Assembly: GCA_036667875.1 (NCBI GenBank)
Contig: JAVWTD010000010.1
Span: forward strand, 1-31,155
Direction of reading: 5' to 3'
Origin: CAJGDV01 sp036667875
GTDB taxonomy: Bacteria; Bacillota_I; Bacilli_A; RF39; UBA660
DNA length: 31,155 nt
The notes beneath the pieces were generated by a model. It did not search any database. It saw nothing but the letters and a program-made list of their open reading frames with translations, and had not been told where the DNA came from. Positions 5,606 to 13,900 of the stretch are shown here, piece after piece; positions within the stretch are counted from its first letter, which is position 1; each line of letters opens with the position of its first letter. The translations under genes were made by a program, and so were the position numbers.

Positions 5606-7933
5606 ATGAAGACAAATCTACCAGTTATTCTACTTAAAGGAATTATTTTATTACCAAATAACGATATAAAATTTGAAATAGATAGAACTACAAATAAAAA
5701 CATAATTGAATACTCAGAATTATTTCACGATAATAAAATTCTTATCGTAAGTCAAATAAATCCATTAGAAGAAAATCCAGAAATTGGACAACTACCCAAA
5801 ATAGGTGTTATTGCAAAAATTAAAAACAAAATAGAATTGCCAAATGGAAAAGTTAGAATATTAGTAAGCGGAATCCAAAGAGCCAAAGTAACAGAATACA
5901 TTAATGCTGACTCTGAAACTGGAATAATAGAATCATTTGTAAAACCACTAGAAATTTCAGAATTACCTGATAATGAATCAAGAGCCTTAAGCCATAAACT
6001 ATATAAAGAATTAGAAAACTACATAATAAAAGTACCATATATGTCAAATAGTATTTTAGGAGTTTTAGCAAATATAGAAGACCTATCTAAAATAACCGAT
6101 ATTATAGCACCACAATTACCTATTAATTATGAAAGAAATAGAGAATATTTAGTAGAAACATCAAGTTTAAACAGAGTAGAAATGGTACTAGAAGATATAT
6201 ATAGGGAATTAGAAATGTTTAACATGGAAACAGCCCTAGATGCCAAAGTAAGAGCCCAATTAGAAGAAAACCAAAAAGAATTCATGATAAAAGAAAAAAT
6301 CAAATGTCTTCAAGAGTCCCTCGGAGAAACTTCAAACAAACAAGATGATTTGATAAACATAAAAAATAGAGCAAATGCATGTAATATGCCTTCAAAAATA
6401 AAAGAAAAACTAAACATAGAAATAAAACGCTATGAAATGTTAAGTCAAACATCCCCAGAAATAAGCATAACCAAATCATACATAGAATGGCTTCTTGACT
6501 TACCTTGGGATATTTCCACCAAAGATAATAATGATATAAGAAAAAGTAGACACGTTTTAGATGAATCTCATTATGGACTTCAAGAAATTAAAACAAGAAT
6601 AATAGAATATCTAGCCGTTACCCAAATGACAAAAAACCTAAAAGGACCAATCATTTGTCTTGTAGGACCACCCGGAGTTGGTAAAACAACACTTACAAAA
6701 TCAATCGCAAAAGCAATTAATAGAAATTTTGTTAAAATGTCAGTAGGTGGAGTACACGACGAATCAGAAATAAGAGGAAACAGACGAACTTATCTTGGAG
6801 CATCACCTGGTAGAATTATTCAAGCCATGAAAAAAGCAGGTTCATTAAATCCAGTATTCTTAATAGATGAAATTGACAAAATGACAAAAGACCAACATGG
6901 AGACCCATCAAGTGCCTTACTTGAAATACTTGATTCAGAACAAAATAAATACTATTCTGATAATTTTATTGAAGAGGAATATGATTTATCCAATGTTATG
7001 TTTATAGCAACTGCTAATTATATTGAAAATATTCCAGAAGCCCTTAGAGATAGATTAGAAATTATTGAAATAAGCGGATATACTGAATTAGAAAAATTAG
7101 ATATATCCAAAAAATATTTATTACCATCAATTATAAGTGAACATGGATTAAAAACAGAAAAAATAATTGTAAGTGATGAAGCAATTTTAACAATAATTAG
7201 GAATTATACAAAAGAAGCAGGAGTTAGAGAATTAAAAAGGCAACTTTCAAAAATTATTAGGAAAATAGTAACTTCAATAGTATCAACCAATATAAAAGTA
7301 TCAAGCCTAGAAATAAACAATAGTAATATTATAAAATATTTAGGAAAAGCCAAATATAGTTTTAATAAAGAAAGCAAATATGATATAGGAGTAGTAAACG
7401 CACTTGCCTATACAAACTTTGGAGGCGATATATTACCAATTGAAGTAAATTACTATAAAGGAAAAGGAAAACTAATACTTACAGGTTCCCTTGGAGAAAC
7501 CATGAAAGAAAGTGCCCAAATAGCCCTTAGTTATATAAAAGCAAATTATAAAACATTTAATATAGATTTTAATAACTTTACAAATAATGATATACACATA
7601 CATGTCCCAAATGTCAAAATTAAAAAGGACGGACCATCAGCAGGAGTAGTATTAGTAACAGCTTTAATAAGTGCTTTATCTAATCTTAAAATTAATAAAA
7701 GTTTAGCCCTAACAGGTGAAATTTCCTTAAGAGGAACAATACTCCCTGTTGGAGGAATAAAAGAAAAAATAATCGGAGCCCAAAGATCACAAATAAAAAC
7801 AATCTTCGTCCCTTCTGAAAACAAAAGAGATATAGAAGAACTATCAAAAGACCTTAAAGAAAATCTACAATTTATTTTTGTTGATGATTACATGGATATA
7901 TATAATTACTTAAAAGGGCAAAATGGTAAATAA
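5606..7933 (+). CDS. lon: ATP-dependent Lon protease (LonA type)
   Basis: 775 residues, the usual LonA length. Start chosen at ATG 5606 because AGGGAGG (5594-5600) precedes it; an upstream ATG at 5570 falls directly after the -10 and lacks an RBS. The N-terminal substrate-binding domain (about 1-200) and helical region are followed by the AAA+ module with Walker A GPPGVGKT (about 351-358), Walker B FLIDEIDK, and sensor-type residues. The C-terminal protease has the catalytic Ser in KKDGPSAGVV (about 674) and the Lys in GGIKEKIIGA (about 718). It degrades misfolded and regulatory proteins in the cytosol. The 3' end overlaps the next gene by 11 nt, so the two are translationally coupled. Confidence 0.97.
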   Translation: MKTNLPVILLKGIILLPNNDIKFEIDRTTNKNIIEYSELFHDNKILIVSQINPLEENPEIGQLPKIGVIAKIKNKIELPNGKVRILVSGIQRAKVTEYINADSETGIIESFVKPLEISELPDNESRALSHKLYKELENYIIKVPYMSNSILGVLANIEDLSKITDIIAPQLPINYERNREYLVETSSLNRVEMVLEDIYRELEMFNMETALDAKVRAQLEENQKEFMIKEKIKCLQESLGETSNKQDDLINIKNRANACNMPSKIKEKLNIEIKRYEMLSQTSPEISITKSYIEWLLDLPWDISTKDNNDIRKSRHVLDESHYGLQEIKTRIIEYLAVTQMTKNLKGPIICLVGPPGVGKTTLTKSIAKAINRNFVKMSVGGVHDESEIRGNRRTYLGASPGRIIQAMKKAGSLNPVFLIDEIDKMTKDQHGDPSSALLEILDSEQNKYYSDNFIEEEYDLSNVMFIATANYIENIPEALRDRLEIIEISGYTELEKLDISKKYLLPSIISEHGLKTEKIIVSDEAILTIIRNYTKEAGVRELKRQLSKIIRKIVTSIVSTNIKVSSLEINNSNIIKYLGKAKYSFNKESKYDIGVVNALAYTNFGGDILPIEVNYYKGKGKLILTGSLGETMKESAQIALSYIKANYKTFNIDFNNFTNNDIHIHVPNVKIKKDGPSAGVVLVTALISALSNLKINKSLALTGEISLRGTILPVGGIKEKIIGAQRSQIKTIFVPSENKRDIEELSKDLKENLQFIFVDDYMDIYNYLKGQNGK

Positions 7934-8561
7934 TTATAGACTCTTAAATTATATAAAAAATAAAAAAATAGAGTCAATATTGTATGCCCAAAATCCAATA
8001 AAGAAAATGGAAGAATTATATAAAAAAGATTATTTAGAAATAGAATTTTTTGAAAGATTAAAAAGACTTTTAAACGATAAAAAAGAAAAACTAATACTAT
8101 CAGAAGATATTCTTGACAATTTGTTTACAGTATTTAGAGAATTTGAATTTAGTAGTATAAAAGATATAGAAATAAATAGACTATATAGAGAAATATTAAT
8201 AACTTTAGAAGAAGGTTATGACCAAAACGAAACAGACTTTTATTTTAAAGAATATATAATAAGAACATCAAACTTATTACCTATAAACAAAAAAAACAAA
8301 ATAAATAATCAAACAAAATATTTAATTGAAGAAGACTACAATGTTTTAAATGACTTATTTATAACAAAAGAACATAAATTTATAGGACAATCAAAACTAA
8401 ACTCAACCATTGTAACACTACTTAATGAAATACCTTTAAATAGTATTGAACTAAATATAATAAAAGAAGAATTAAAATTGTCTATTGAATATTTAAAAAA
8501 AGACTTCATAAATAAAGAAAGCCTTAAAAAAACAAAAAACTTACTGTTAAAAGTAGAATAG
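7923..8561 (+). CDS. Unknown helical protein coupled to lon
   Basis: A 212-residue, Lys/Glu/Leu/Ile-rich, probably all-helical cytosolic protein. ATG 7923 lies inside the end of lon (11-nt overlap), so expression depends on lon translation. The strong terminator at 8549 closes the two-gene unit. There is no Cys, membrane segment, signal peptide or nucleotide-binding motif. I do not recognise the family. In many Firmicutes lonA is followed by the GTPase ysxC/engB; this is not that protein (no G motifs). A substrate adaptor or regulator of Lon is one possible reading of the coupling, but only by position. Confidence 0.75.
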   Translation: MVNNYRLLNYIKNKKIESILYAQNPIKKMEELYKKDYLEIEFFERLKRLLNDKKEKLILSEDILDNLFTVFREFEFSSIKDIEINRLYREILITLEEGYDQNETDFYFKEYIIRTSNLLPINKKNKINNQTKYLIEEDYNVLNDLFITKEHKFIGQSKLNSTIVTLLNEIPLNSIELNIIKEELKLSIEYLKKDFINKESLKKTKNLLLKVE

Positions 8562-8575
8562 ATTCTACTTTTTTT
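8549..8575 (+). terminator. Intrinsic terminator after the lon operon
   Basis: AAAAGTAGAA (8549-8558), loop TAGA, TTCTACTTTT (8563-8572) followed by Ts. The stem includes the stop codon region of the upstream gene. Confidence 0.85.
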
Positions 8576-8583
8576 AATATACT
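8555..8583 (+). promoter_or_regulatory. Sigma-E-like promoter for spoVID-ysxE (weakest of three)
   Basis: AATATACT (8576-8583) fits the sigma-E -10 form CATANNNT except for its first base. AGAATAG (8555-8561) lies 14 nt upstream as -35. No TATAAT promoter is seen between the terminator and the gene. Spacer length and distance to the ATG (18 nt) match the clearer examples before sigK and yqfC. Confidence 0.4.
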
Positions 8584-8601
8584 CTTTTAGGAGATGATTT
8601 A

Positions 8602-9255
8602 ATGAAAAAAATAGTACCCTTTAAAAAAGAATTATTTTTTAATGATAATATAGCAGAAATTACCTCAATTTCGCTAGAGCACTCACTTCATCAAGGATTA
8701 GATAATCAAATAACAGGAGAATTCTATTTAAACGGAGAATATAAAATAACAGACACCACAACAACAGTCGACAAATTTGACTTTAATGTACCAGTAGATA
8801 TAGCAGTAGACGATAAATATGATATAAAAGATGTAAATATTGACATAGATGATTTTTATTACGAAATATTTGATAGTAATGTACTACTAATAAATATTGA
8901 AGTTTGTTTAGACAATCTAAAAGAAATTGAAAGATGTATAGAAACTGAAGAAGTAGACGAAATTATCACAAATCATAAAGAAACATTCGAAAATTTATTT
9001 GAAAACCATAAAGAACACATAGAAGATATTTTTGAAGAACACATAGAAGAAATATTTGAAAAACCAGAAGAAAAAGTACAACCAAAAAAACAAACCGAAG
9101 AATTTGCAACATATAAAATATACATGGTAAAAGAAAATGACACATTAGAAAAAATCCAAAAACTCTATACAATAAGCAAAGATGACCTAGAAAAATATAA
9201 CGAACTTTTAGAAATTAAACTAGGCGACAAAATAATAATCCCATCAAATGATTAA
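8602..9255 (+). CDS. spoVID: SpoVID-like spore coat morphogenesis protein with C-terminal LysM
   Basis: 217 residues. The N-terminal ~110 residues resemble the SpoVID N-domain: a hydrophobic beta start (KKELFFND), 'EITSISLEHSL...QITGEFYLNGEYKI', a 'DFNVPVDIAV' strand and an acidic 'DVNIDIDDFYYEIFDSNVLLINIEV' stretch. Residues about 115-160 are a Glu/His/Lys linker with repeated 'E-(H)-I/F-E-x-I/L-F-E' units. Residues about 168-214 form a LysM domain (YKIYMVKENDTLEKIQKLY...LGDKIIIP). In Bacillus, SpoVID lies on the forespore surface and drives coat encasement. It is much shorter than the Bacillus protein (about 575), with the linker collapsed. The overlap with the ysxE-like gene reproduces the known spoVID-ysxE neighbourhood and supports the call. 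Confidence 0.82.
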   Translation: MKKIVPFKKELFFNDNIAEITSISLEHSLHQGLDNQITGEFYLNGEYKITDTTTTVDKFDFNVPVDIAVDDKYDIKDVNIDIDDFYYEIFDSNVLLINIEVCLDNLKEIERCIETEEVDEIITNHKETFENLFENHKEHIEDIFEEHIEEIFEKPEEKVQPKKQTEEFATYKIYMVKENDTLEKIQKLYTISKDDLEKYNELLEIKLGDKIIIPSND

Positions 9256-10123
9256 AATTGATAACTATACACCTAAAAAAGTAGAATATCGCGGTAAAAT
9301 AACAATTTTCGATAAAAAATATGTAATAAAAAAAGAAAACAACAAAATATTTGATTACTTAGAATCAAGAAATTTCAATTACTTTCCCAAAATTATAGAA
9401 AACAATAGAGCACTTATAACCGAATATATTGATGAAATAGACTATCCTGAAGAACAAAAACTCTACGATTTAATTGACCTAACTTCTCTACTACACTCAA
9501 AGACTACCTATTTTAAAGAAGTCGATGAAGACAAAATAAAAGGAATATATGAAGATATAAAAAGTAATATAGAGTACCTTTATACTTATTATGAAGACAA
9601 AATAACATTAATAGAAAAAAAAGTTTACATGTCCCCATCAGAATATCTAATAGCAAGAAATATAGATAAAATATTTTATGTCTTAGATATCGCTAGAAAA
9701 GAATTAGAAGAATTATTACTAGTTATACCCAAAAAGATAAGATATGTAGTTGTACACAATAACCTTAACTTAACACACTATATTAGAAACAAACAAGAAT
9801 ATCTAACAAGTTGGGATAAAGCAAAATTTGATATACCCATATTTGACTTATATAAACTATTTATAAAATATCCAAAATATAATTACCTAGACCTTCTACA
9901 AAGATATGAAATAAAATATCCCTTACTAGACTATGAAAAAAAAATTCTTTTAATTTTACTAGGTCTTCCTGAAATATTAAAAGAAAATAAAGACGAATTT
10001 GAAAAAACCAGAACAATTAAAAAAATGATTATAAAACTAGAAAATTTACCAGATTACCTTAAACAAACACCAAAGGATGAACATCCACCAAAAGAAACAC
10101 AAGAAAATGTTAAATCTAGTTAA
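9248..10123 (+). CDS. ysxE: YsxE/CotS-family kinase-fold spore coat protein
   Basis: 291 residues overlapping spoVID by 8 nt. The fold is that of CotS/YsxE/YutH, related to aminoglycoside phosphotransferases: an N-lobe with GKITIFDKKYVIKK and 'ALITEYID' hinge, a helical C-lobe, and the loop VVVHNNLNLTHYI (about 172-184) where active kinases have HxDxxxxN. Here the catalytic Asp position is Asn, followed by 'YLTSWDKAKFDIPIFDLYKLF' matching the metal-binding Asp segment. This suggests a catalytically weak or inactive kinase used as a coat component. The last ~20 residues are Pro/Glu/Lys-rich and look unstructured. It is co-transcribed with spoVID and presumably made in the mother cell. Exact orthology to ysxE rests on synteny. 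Confidence 0.78.
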   Translation: MIKIDNYTPKKVEYRGKITIFDKKYVIKKENNKIFDYLESRNFNYFPKIIENNRALITEYIDEIDYPEEQKLYDLIDLTSLLHSKTTYFKEVDEDKIKGIYEDIKSNIEYLYTYYEDKITLIEKKVYMSPSEYLIARNIDKIFYVLDIARKELEELLLVIPKKIRYVVVHNNLNLTHYIRNKQEYLTSWDKAKFDIPIFDLYKLFIKYPKYNYLDLLQRYEIKYPLLDYEKKILLILLGLPEILKENKDEFEKTRTIKKMIIKLENLPDYLKQTPKDEHPPKETQENVKSS

Positions 10124-10219
10124 AATAAATAAAGTAAGAATCATTTGATAAAATAATATTATAGCAAAAATAATTAAAAAGAATATCCATTTTCCATGGC
10201 ACCACCAATTATTATTCAT
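10046..10219 (-). CDS. Candidate small membrane protein (57 residues)
   Basis: On the minus strand, TATAAT (10235-10240), then AGGTGA, then ATG at 10219 opens a 57-residue frame ending at 10046. The protein starts MNNNWWCHGKW and then has long hydrophobic segments (IFFLIIFAIILFY and onward), so it would be an integral membrane peptide. Its 3' part is antisense to the last 26 codons of the ysxE-like gene. The promoter, short leader and RBS follow the same architecture as other genes here, which is the main reason to list it. Its extreme Phe/Leu/Trp content could partly reflect reading an AT-rich antisense strand. Family unknown. Confidence 0.4.
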   Translation of the reverse strand: MNNNWWCHGKWIFFLIIFAIILFYQMILTLFILTRFNIFLCFFWWMFILWCLFKVIW

Positions 10220-10234
10220 ATTATCACCTAAAAT

Positions 10235-10263
10235 ATTATATGGTTTAATTAATCAAATGTATA
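10235..10263 (-). promoter_or_regulatory. Promoter for the 57-residue minus-strand gene
   Basis: On the minus strand TATACA (10258-10263) and TATAAT (10235-10240) are spaced by 17 nt, with an AGGTGA ribosome site shortly after and ATG at 10219. Confidence 0.4.
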
Positions 10264-10266
10264 GAT

Positions 10267-10292
10267 AAAGAGTTTATTTTAACTCTTTTTTA
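10267..10292 (+). terminator. Intrinsic terminator before the Rnf operon
   Basis: AAAGAGTT (10267-10274), loop TATTTT, AACTCTTT (10281-10288), then Ts. It isolates the Rnf operon from the spore coat genes. Confidence 0.75.
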
Positions 10293-10313
10293 TTGTATAA
10301 TTATAATAGGAGG
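10293..10313 (+). promoter_or_regulatory. Promoter of the Rnf operon abutting its RBS
   Basis: TATAAT at 10296-10301 (a second TATAAT overlaps at 10302-10307) is followed after about 7 nt by AGGAGGTG (10308-10315). The transcript would begin at or next to the ribosome binding site and have a leader of about 12 nt. The start codon of rnfC is therefore ATG 10320, not the upstream in-frame ATG at 10293, which overlaps the -10. Confidence 0.6.
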
Positions 10314-10319
10314 TGCTTT

Positions 10320-11489
10320 ATGCCGGGATTAAAATTACCAAAACATAAACACGAGTCAATGACAAAAATAAAAAACTTAAATATACCTAAAATTGTTTAT
10401 ATAAAAACCGATAATAAAATAAAAATAGGAGACTACGTTAAGAAAGGTCAAATACTTAGTAATGACAAAAATCCTGGGATATCATCTGTTAGCGGTCATG
10501 TTATAGGATTGAAAGAAATGAATACAGTAAAAGGAACTTTTTTGTGTGCCGAAGTAGAAAATGATTTAAAAGAAACACCTATAAAAGTAGACTTAAATTT
10601 ATCATTTGAAGATAAATTAGAAAAATGTGGAATTATTGGAATGGGTGGAGCAGGTTTTCCTGCAAACATAAAATATAGAACCGATAAAAAAATTAAAACA
10701 TTACTAGTTAATGCTGTTGAATGTGAACCTTATATTACCGCTGACTGGGCTCTTATTATGTCACACTCTGAAGAAATTTTAGAAACAATTGACAAAATCA
10801 TTAAAATTAAAGATATTGATAAAGCAATAATCGCAATTAAAAAAACTAACATTGACTTAATAGAAGAAGTTAATAAATATATAGGAACATATCCAAATAT
10901 TTCATTAAAAAAAGTTAGAGATATTTATCCCATGGGTTATGAAAAAACTTTAATTAAAGAATGTTTAAATGAAACTTATGAAACCATTCCACTTGAAAAA
11001 GGAATAATCGTTAATAATGTTTCAACAATATTTGCCATGAAAGATTTAGAACCACTTACAGAAAGAATTATAACAATAACAGGAGAAGGAATAAAAAACA
11101 AAGGAAACATACAAGCAAAAATAGGAACTAAAATAAGTGAACTAATAAAAGCAGTAGGAGGAAAAGAAACAGACTCTATAATCATCACAGGGGGTCCTAT
11201 GATGGGAACAATTGCCCCAAAAGACCTAATACTAACAGCAGACTTAAACTGTCTTCTAGTACTACCTAAAAAAGAAGAAGAAATAACTACAGAATGTTTA
11301 AGATGTGGAAAATGTGCACAAGCATGTCCAGTTTCATTATCACCTGTTTTTATAATGAATGCTGATCCATCAGAATTAAAAAAATTAAATCCAAACAAAT
11401 GTATTGAATGTGGTCTATGCTCATATATTTGTCCTGCCAGAATTAATTTAAGAGAAATTGTCAAAAAAGCAAAAGAGGAGGTAAAATAA
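10320..11489 (+). CDS. rnfC: Rnf complex subunit C (NADH-side Fe-S/flavin subunit)
   Basis: 389 residues, peripheral on the cytoplasmic face. It passes electrons between NAD(H) and the membrane subunits of the Rnf pump. It starts MPGLKLPKHKHES like other RnfC proteins. An N-terminal barrel-sandwich segment (about 25-75, 'IKIGDYVKKGQIL...SSVSGHVIG') precedes the nucleotide/FMN region with GIIGMGGAGFPANIKY (about 102-117) and NAVECEPYITAD. An SLBB-like stretch follows, then two ferredoxin-type clusters: CLRCGKCAQACP (about 327) and CIECGLCSYICP (about 365). It is somewhat shorter than typical RnfC (about 430-450), lacking the long C-terminal tail. It overlaps the next gene by one base. Confidence 0.95.
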   Translation: MPGLKLPKHKHESMTKIKNLNIPKIVYIKTDNKIKIGDYVKKGQILSNDKNPGISSVSGHVIGLKEMNTVKGTFLCAEVENDLKETPIKVDLNLSFEDKLEKCGIIGMGGAGFPANIKYRTDKKIKTLLVNAVECEPYITADWALIMSHSEEILETIDKIIKIKDIDKAIIAIKKTNIDLIEEVNKYIGTYPNISLKKVRDIYPMGYEKTLIKECLNETYETIPLEKGIIVNNVSTIFAMKDLEPLTERIITITGEGIKNKGNIQAKIGTKISELIKAVGGKETDSIIITGGPMMGTIAPKDLILTADLNCLLVLPKKEEEITTECLRCGKCAQACPVSLSPVFIMNADPSELKKLNPNKCIECGLCSYICPARINLREIVKKAKEEVK

Positions 11490-13186
11490 TGGGACCATTT
11501 ATTAAAACTAAAAATACAACCAATAGAATGATGATAAATGTCTTAATCGCTCTTAGTCCAATAATCCTTTTTACAATCTATAAAAATGGATATATTCCTT
11601 ATGGATTCTCTTTAAAGATGTTTTATCCTCTTATCTTTGTTTTAACAGGAGGATTGTCATCACTTGGTTTTGAAACTCTTTATCAACTATTATTCAAACA
11701 AAAAGAAAAAATTTTAAAAACTCATGGGTTATTACCAGGAATATTTTTAAGTTTAGTTCTACCTATTAATACCCCTTTAAGCATATTAATATTTGGTTCT
11801 TTCATATCTATTTTTATAGGTAAAATGCTTTTTGGAGGATTCGGAAAAAATATTTTTAATCCAGCCCTAGTAGGTGCTTTAGTAGTAATAAGTTGTTATG
11901 GAAGTTTGATTAATTCAAATGGGGGATATCTAAATAAATATGAATTAGATACAATAAGTAAAGCAACCCCTTTAACAAATGCTGATATAATAACAGGAAT
12001 AGGAACTTATGAAGAACTAGTAGAACCTTACGGTAATTTATCTAATTTCTTCATTGGAACAATTCCAGGCTCAGTAGGAGAGACTAGTTCATTTTTAATA
12101 CTACTTGGATTTATCTACTTAGTAGCCACTAAAACTATTAAATGGAGAATACCTGTAGTTTATGTATCAATAGTATTCTTAATGAGTTTAGGAATAGGTG
12201 AATCCCTCTGGTATTCCTTATTTATGACTTTAAGTGGAGGGTTATTATTTGGAGCAGTATTTATGGCAACTGACCCAGTAACCAGTCCAATAACAACAAA
12301 AGGACAAATTATTTATGGTCTATCATTAGGTTTCTTAACAGTAACTTTAAGATATCTTACACCTTACCCAGAAGCAGTTTTAACAAGTATTCTAACCATG
12401 AATATGCTAGTATTCATTATTGATAAGATTTCCTTTAAAAAGGCTTTAGTGCCCTTAATAATATTGATTATTTTATTTACATTCATTATAAATAATAAAA
12501 TGAATATACCTAAAACTGATGTTGATCCTAATTTTAATATTCTAAATATAGAAATTAAAAACAATCAATATAAATATACAGTTACTCAAAAAGGGTACTC
12601 ATCACTTATAAAAGCATCAATTACAATTGAAAAAGATAAAGTCATAAAATTTGAAGTGCTTGACCAAAATGATTCATTCTTTAAAACTGTCAAAGATGCT
12701 AATTACACAGATACCCTAATAAAAGAACAAGAAAAATTAAATGACATTGACACCGTTAGTGGTGCTACAGTTAGTTCAACAGCCTTAAAGAAAATGATGG
12801 TAAATACCCTTGAAGGATATAAAAATAAAAACTATTTAGACTTTGAAGGTGCAAAGCCTGACACGAAAAATTATCGTTTAATCAAACAAACTGGTAATAC
12901 CTTTAAAATTGAAACAGACAGTTTTGGAGGGAAATTAATTGCTAATATAACTATCGAAAACAATGTTGTAACAAATATAGAACTATTAGACTATAAAGAC
13001 AATTGTATAAGTAGTGATAAACAAACAGAATATTATACATGTCCAACTTACCTAAATGAAGGATACATAAATAATATTAAAGAAAACAATGATATTGATT
13101 CTATAAGTGGTGCAACAATATCTAGTAACGCCATTAAAAAAGCCATAAAAGGAGCTATGGAGGAATATAATGAAGGAAAAAATTAA
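11489..13186 (+). CDS. rnfD: RnfD fused to two FMN-binding RnfG-like domains
   Basis: 565 residues. Residues about 1-335 are RnfD: many transmembrane helices, a GKMLFGGFGKNIFNPALVG segment and the flavin attachment site 'TISKATPLT' (about 155, Thr carries FMN in the family). The last helix (IILIILFTFIINN) leads to an outward-facing region with two FMN-binding domains, each ending in an RnfG/NqrC-type flavinylation motif: DTVSGATVSS (about 424) and DSISGATISS (about 539). RnfG is normally a separate protein with one such domain. The protein may thus carry three covalent FMNs placed by ApbE. No frameshift is needed: the frame is continuous. It couples electron flow to ion (Na+ or H+) transport. 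Confidence 0.9.
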   Translation: MGPFIKTKNTTNRMMINVLIALSPIILFTIYKNGYIPYGFSLKMFYPLIFVLTGGLSSLGFETLYQLLFKQKEKILKTHGLLPGIFLSLVLPINTPLSILIFGSFISIFIGKMLFGGFGKNIFNPALVGALVVISCYGSLINSNGGYLNKYELDTISKATPLTNADIITGIGTYEELVEPYGNLSNFFIGTIPGSVGETSSFLILLGFIYLVATKTIKWRIPVVYVSIVFLMSLGIGESLWYSLFMTLSGGLLFGAVFMATDPVTSPITTKGQIIYGLSLGFLTVTLRYLTPYPEAVLTSILTMNMLVFIIDKISFKKALVPLIILIILFTFIINNKMNIPKTDVDPNFNILNIEIKNNQYKYTVTQKGYSSLIKASITIEKDKVIKFEVLDQNDSFFKTVKDANYTDTLIKEQEKLNDIDTVSGATVSSTALKKMMVNTLEGYKNKNYLDFEGAKPDTKNYRLIKQTGNTFKIETDSFGGKLIANITIENNVVTNIELLDYKDNCISSDKQTEYYTCPTYLNEGYINNIKENNDIDSISGATISSNAIKKAIKGAMEEYNEGKN

Positions 13187-13268
13187 AAGCATATTAGTAC
13201 TTACTTTAACAGCCTTTATATGTGGTACTTTAATCTATCTTACCCATATTATTGGAGGTAATATATGA
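13170..13268 (+). CDS. Mini membrane protein resembling a detached RnfG N-terminal anchor
   Basis: A 32-residue frame with a perfect RBS (GGAGG 13159-13163) before ATG 13170, overlapping the RnfD-G fusion by 17 nt and sharing ATGA with rnfE (13265-13268). It begins MKEKIKSILVLTLTAFICG and is one transmembrane helix with a Lys-rich cytoplasmic start, which is the typical start of RnfG (K-x-I-L-x-L-T-L-x-x-F-x-x-G). It lies exactly where rnfG belongs in the rnfCDGEAB order. Reading: rnfG has lost its FMN domain to RnfD, leaving only its anchor, still translated by coupling. No other functional residue is evident. Confidence 0.7.
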   Translation: MKEKIKSILVLTLTAFICGTLIYLTHIIGGNI

Positions 13269-13900
13269 AAACAGTTTTAAATGGAATTTTTAAAGAAAAC
13301 CCAACATTTATTTTAATCCTTGGTATGTGTCCAGCTCTAGCAGTTACAACAAAATTTGAAAATGCATATTTGATGGGTTTATGTGTATTAACAGTCCTTA
13401 TAATATCTAGTTTTATTATATCGTTAACCAAAAAAATGGTCCCAGAAAATGTTAAAATTCCAGTTTATATCCTAATAATTGGTACTATAGTTACTATTAT
13501 AGAAATACTTCTTAAAAGTCATCTAAAAGAACTCTATAGTGCTCTTGGAATCTACTTACCACTTATTGTGGTCAACTGCATTGTTTTAGGTAGAGCATTA
13601 GCAGTCTCTAGTAAATCAAGTATACCTAAATCACTAGAAGATGCCCTAGGAGTTGGAATAGGGTTTACCTTATCAATTAGTTTAATAGCCTTAATCAGGG
13701 AAGTTATTGGAACAAATACCATAACTTTAATAAGTAGTTTATCATCATTAACAGGTTTTAAACTAGTATATACTAATATTCTTCCTCAAATTAGTATTTT
13801 TCCAATATCCGTTTTAAAAGAACCCGCTGGAGCTTTTCTAGTGTTAGCCCTTTTAATAGCATTGTTTAGAAAGGTAAGTGGTCACAATGAATCTAATTAA
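13265..13900 (+). CDS. rnfE: Rnf complex subunit E
   Basis: 211 residues, integral membrane, about six helices. RnfA and RnfE are inverted-topology homologues that together hold an intramembrane [2Fe-2S] cluster. The expected Cys residues are present: ILGMCPALAVTT (about 20) and VVNCIVLGRAL (about 101). It starts KTVLNGIFKENPTFILILG, standard for RnfE. The RBS GGAGG (13254-13258) lies inside the mini gene upstream, and the ATG overlaps that gene's TGA. It overlaps rnfA by 14 nt. Confidence 0.93.
   Translation: MKTVLNGIFKENPTFILILGMCPALAVTTKFENAYLMGLCVLTVLIISSFIISLTKKMVPENVKIPVYILIIGTIVTIIEILLKSHLKELYSALGIYLPLIVVNCIVLGRALAVSSKSSIPKSLEDALGVGIGFTLSISLIALIREVIGTNTITLISSLSSLTGFKLVYTNILPQISIFPISVLKEPAGAFLVLALLIALFRKVSGHNESN

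Noticed and set aside
10976..11464. 162-residue open frame on the minus strand inside rnfC
   Set aside because: It is the complement of a clear RnfC coding region, including the ferredoxin motifs, and has no ribosome site or promoter.
13186..13268. Frameshift explanation for the missing rnfG (mini gene plus fused domain being one broken gene)
   Set aside because: The FMN domains precede the mini gene and are in frame with RnfD, so no single frameshift would restore a normal rnfG in that order.
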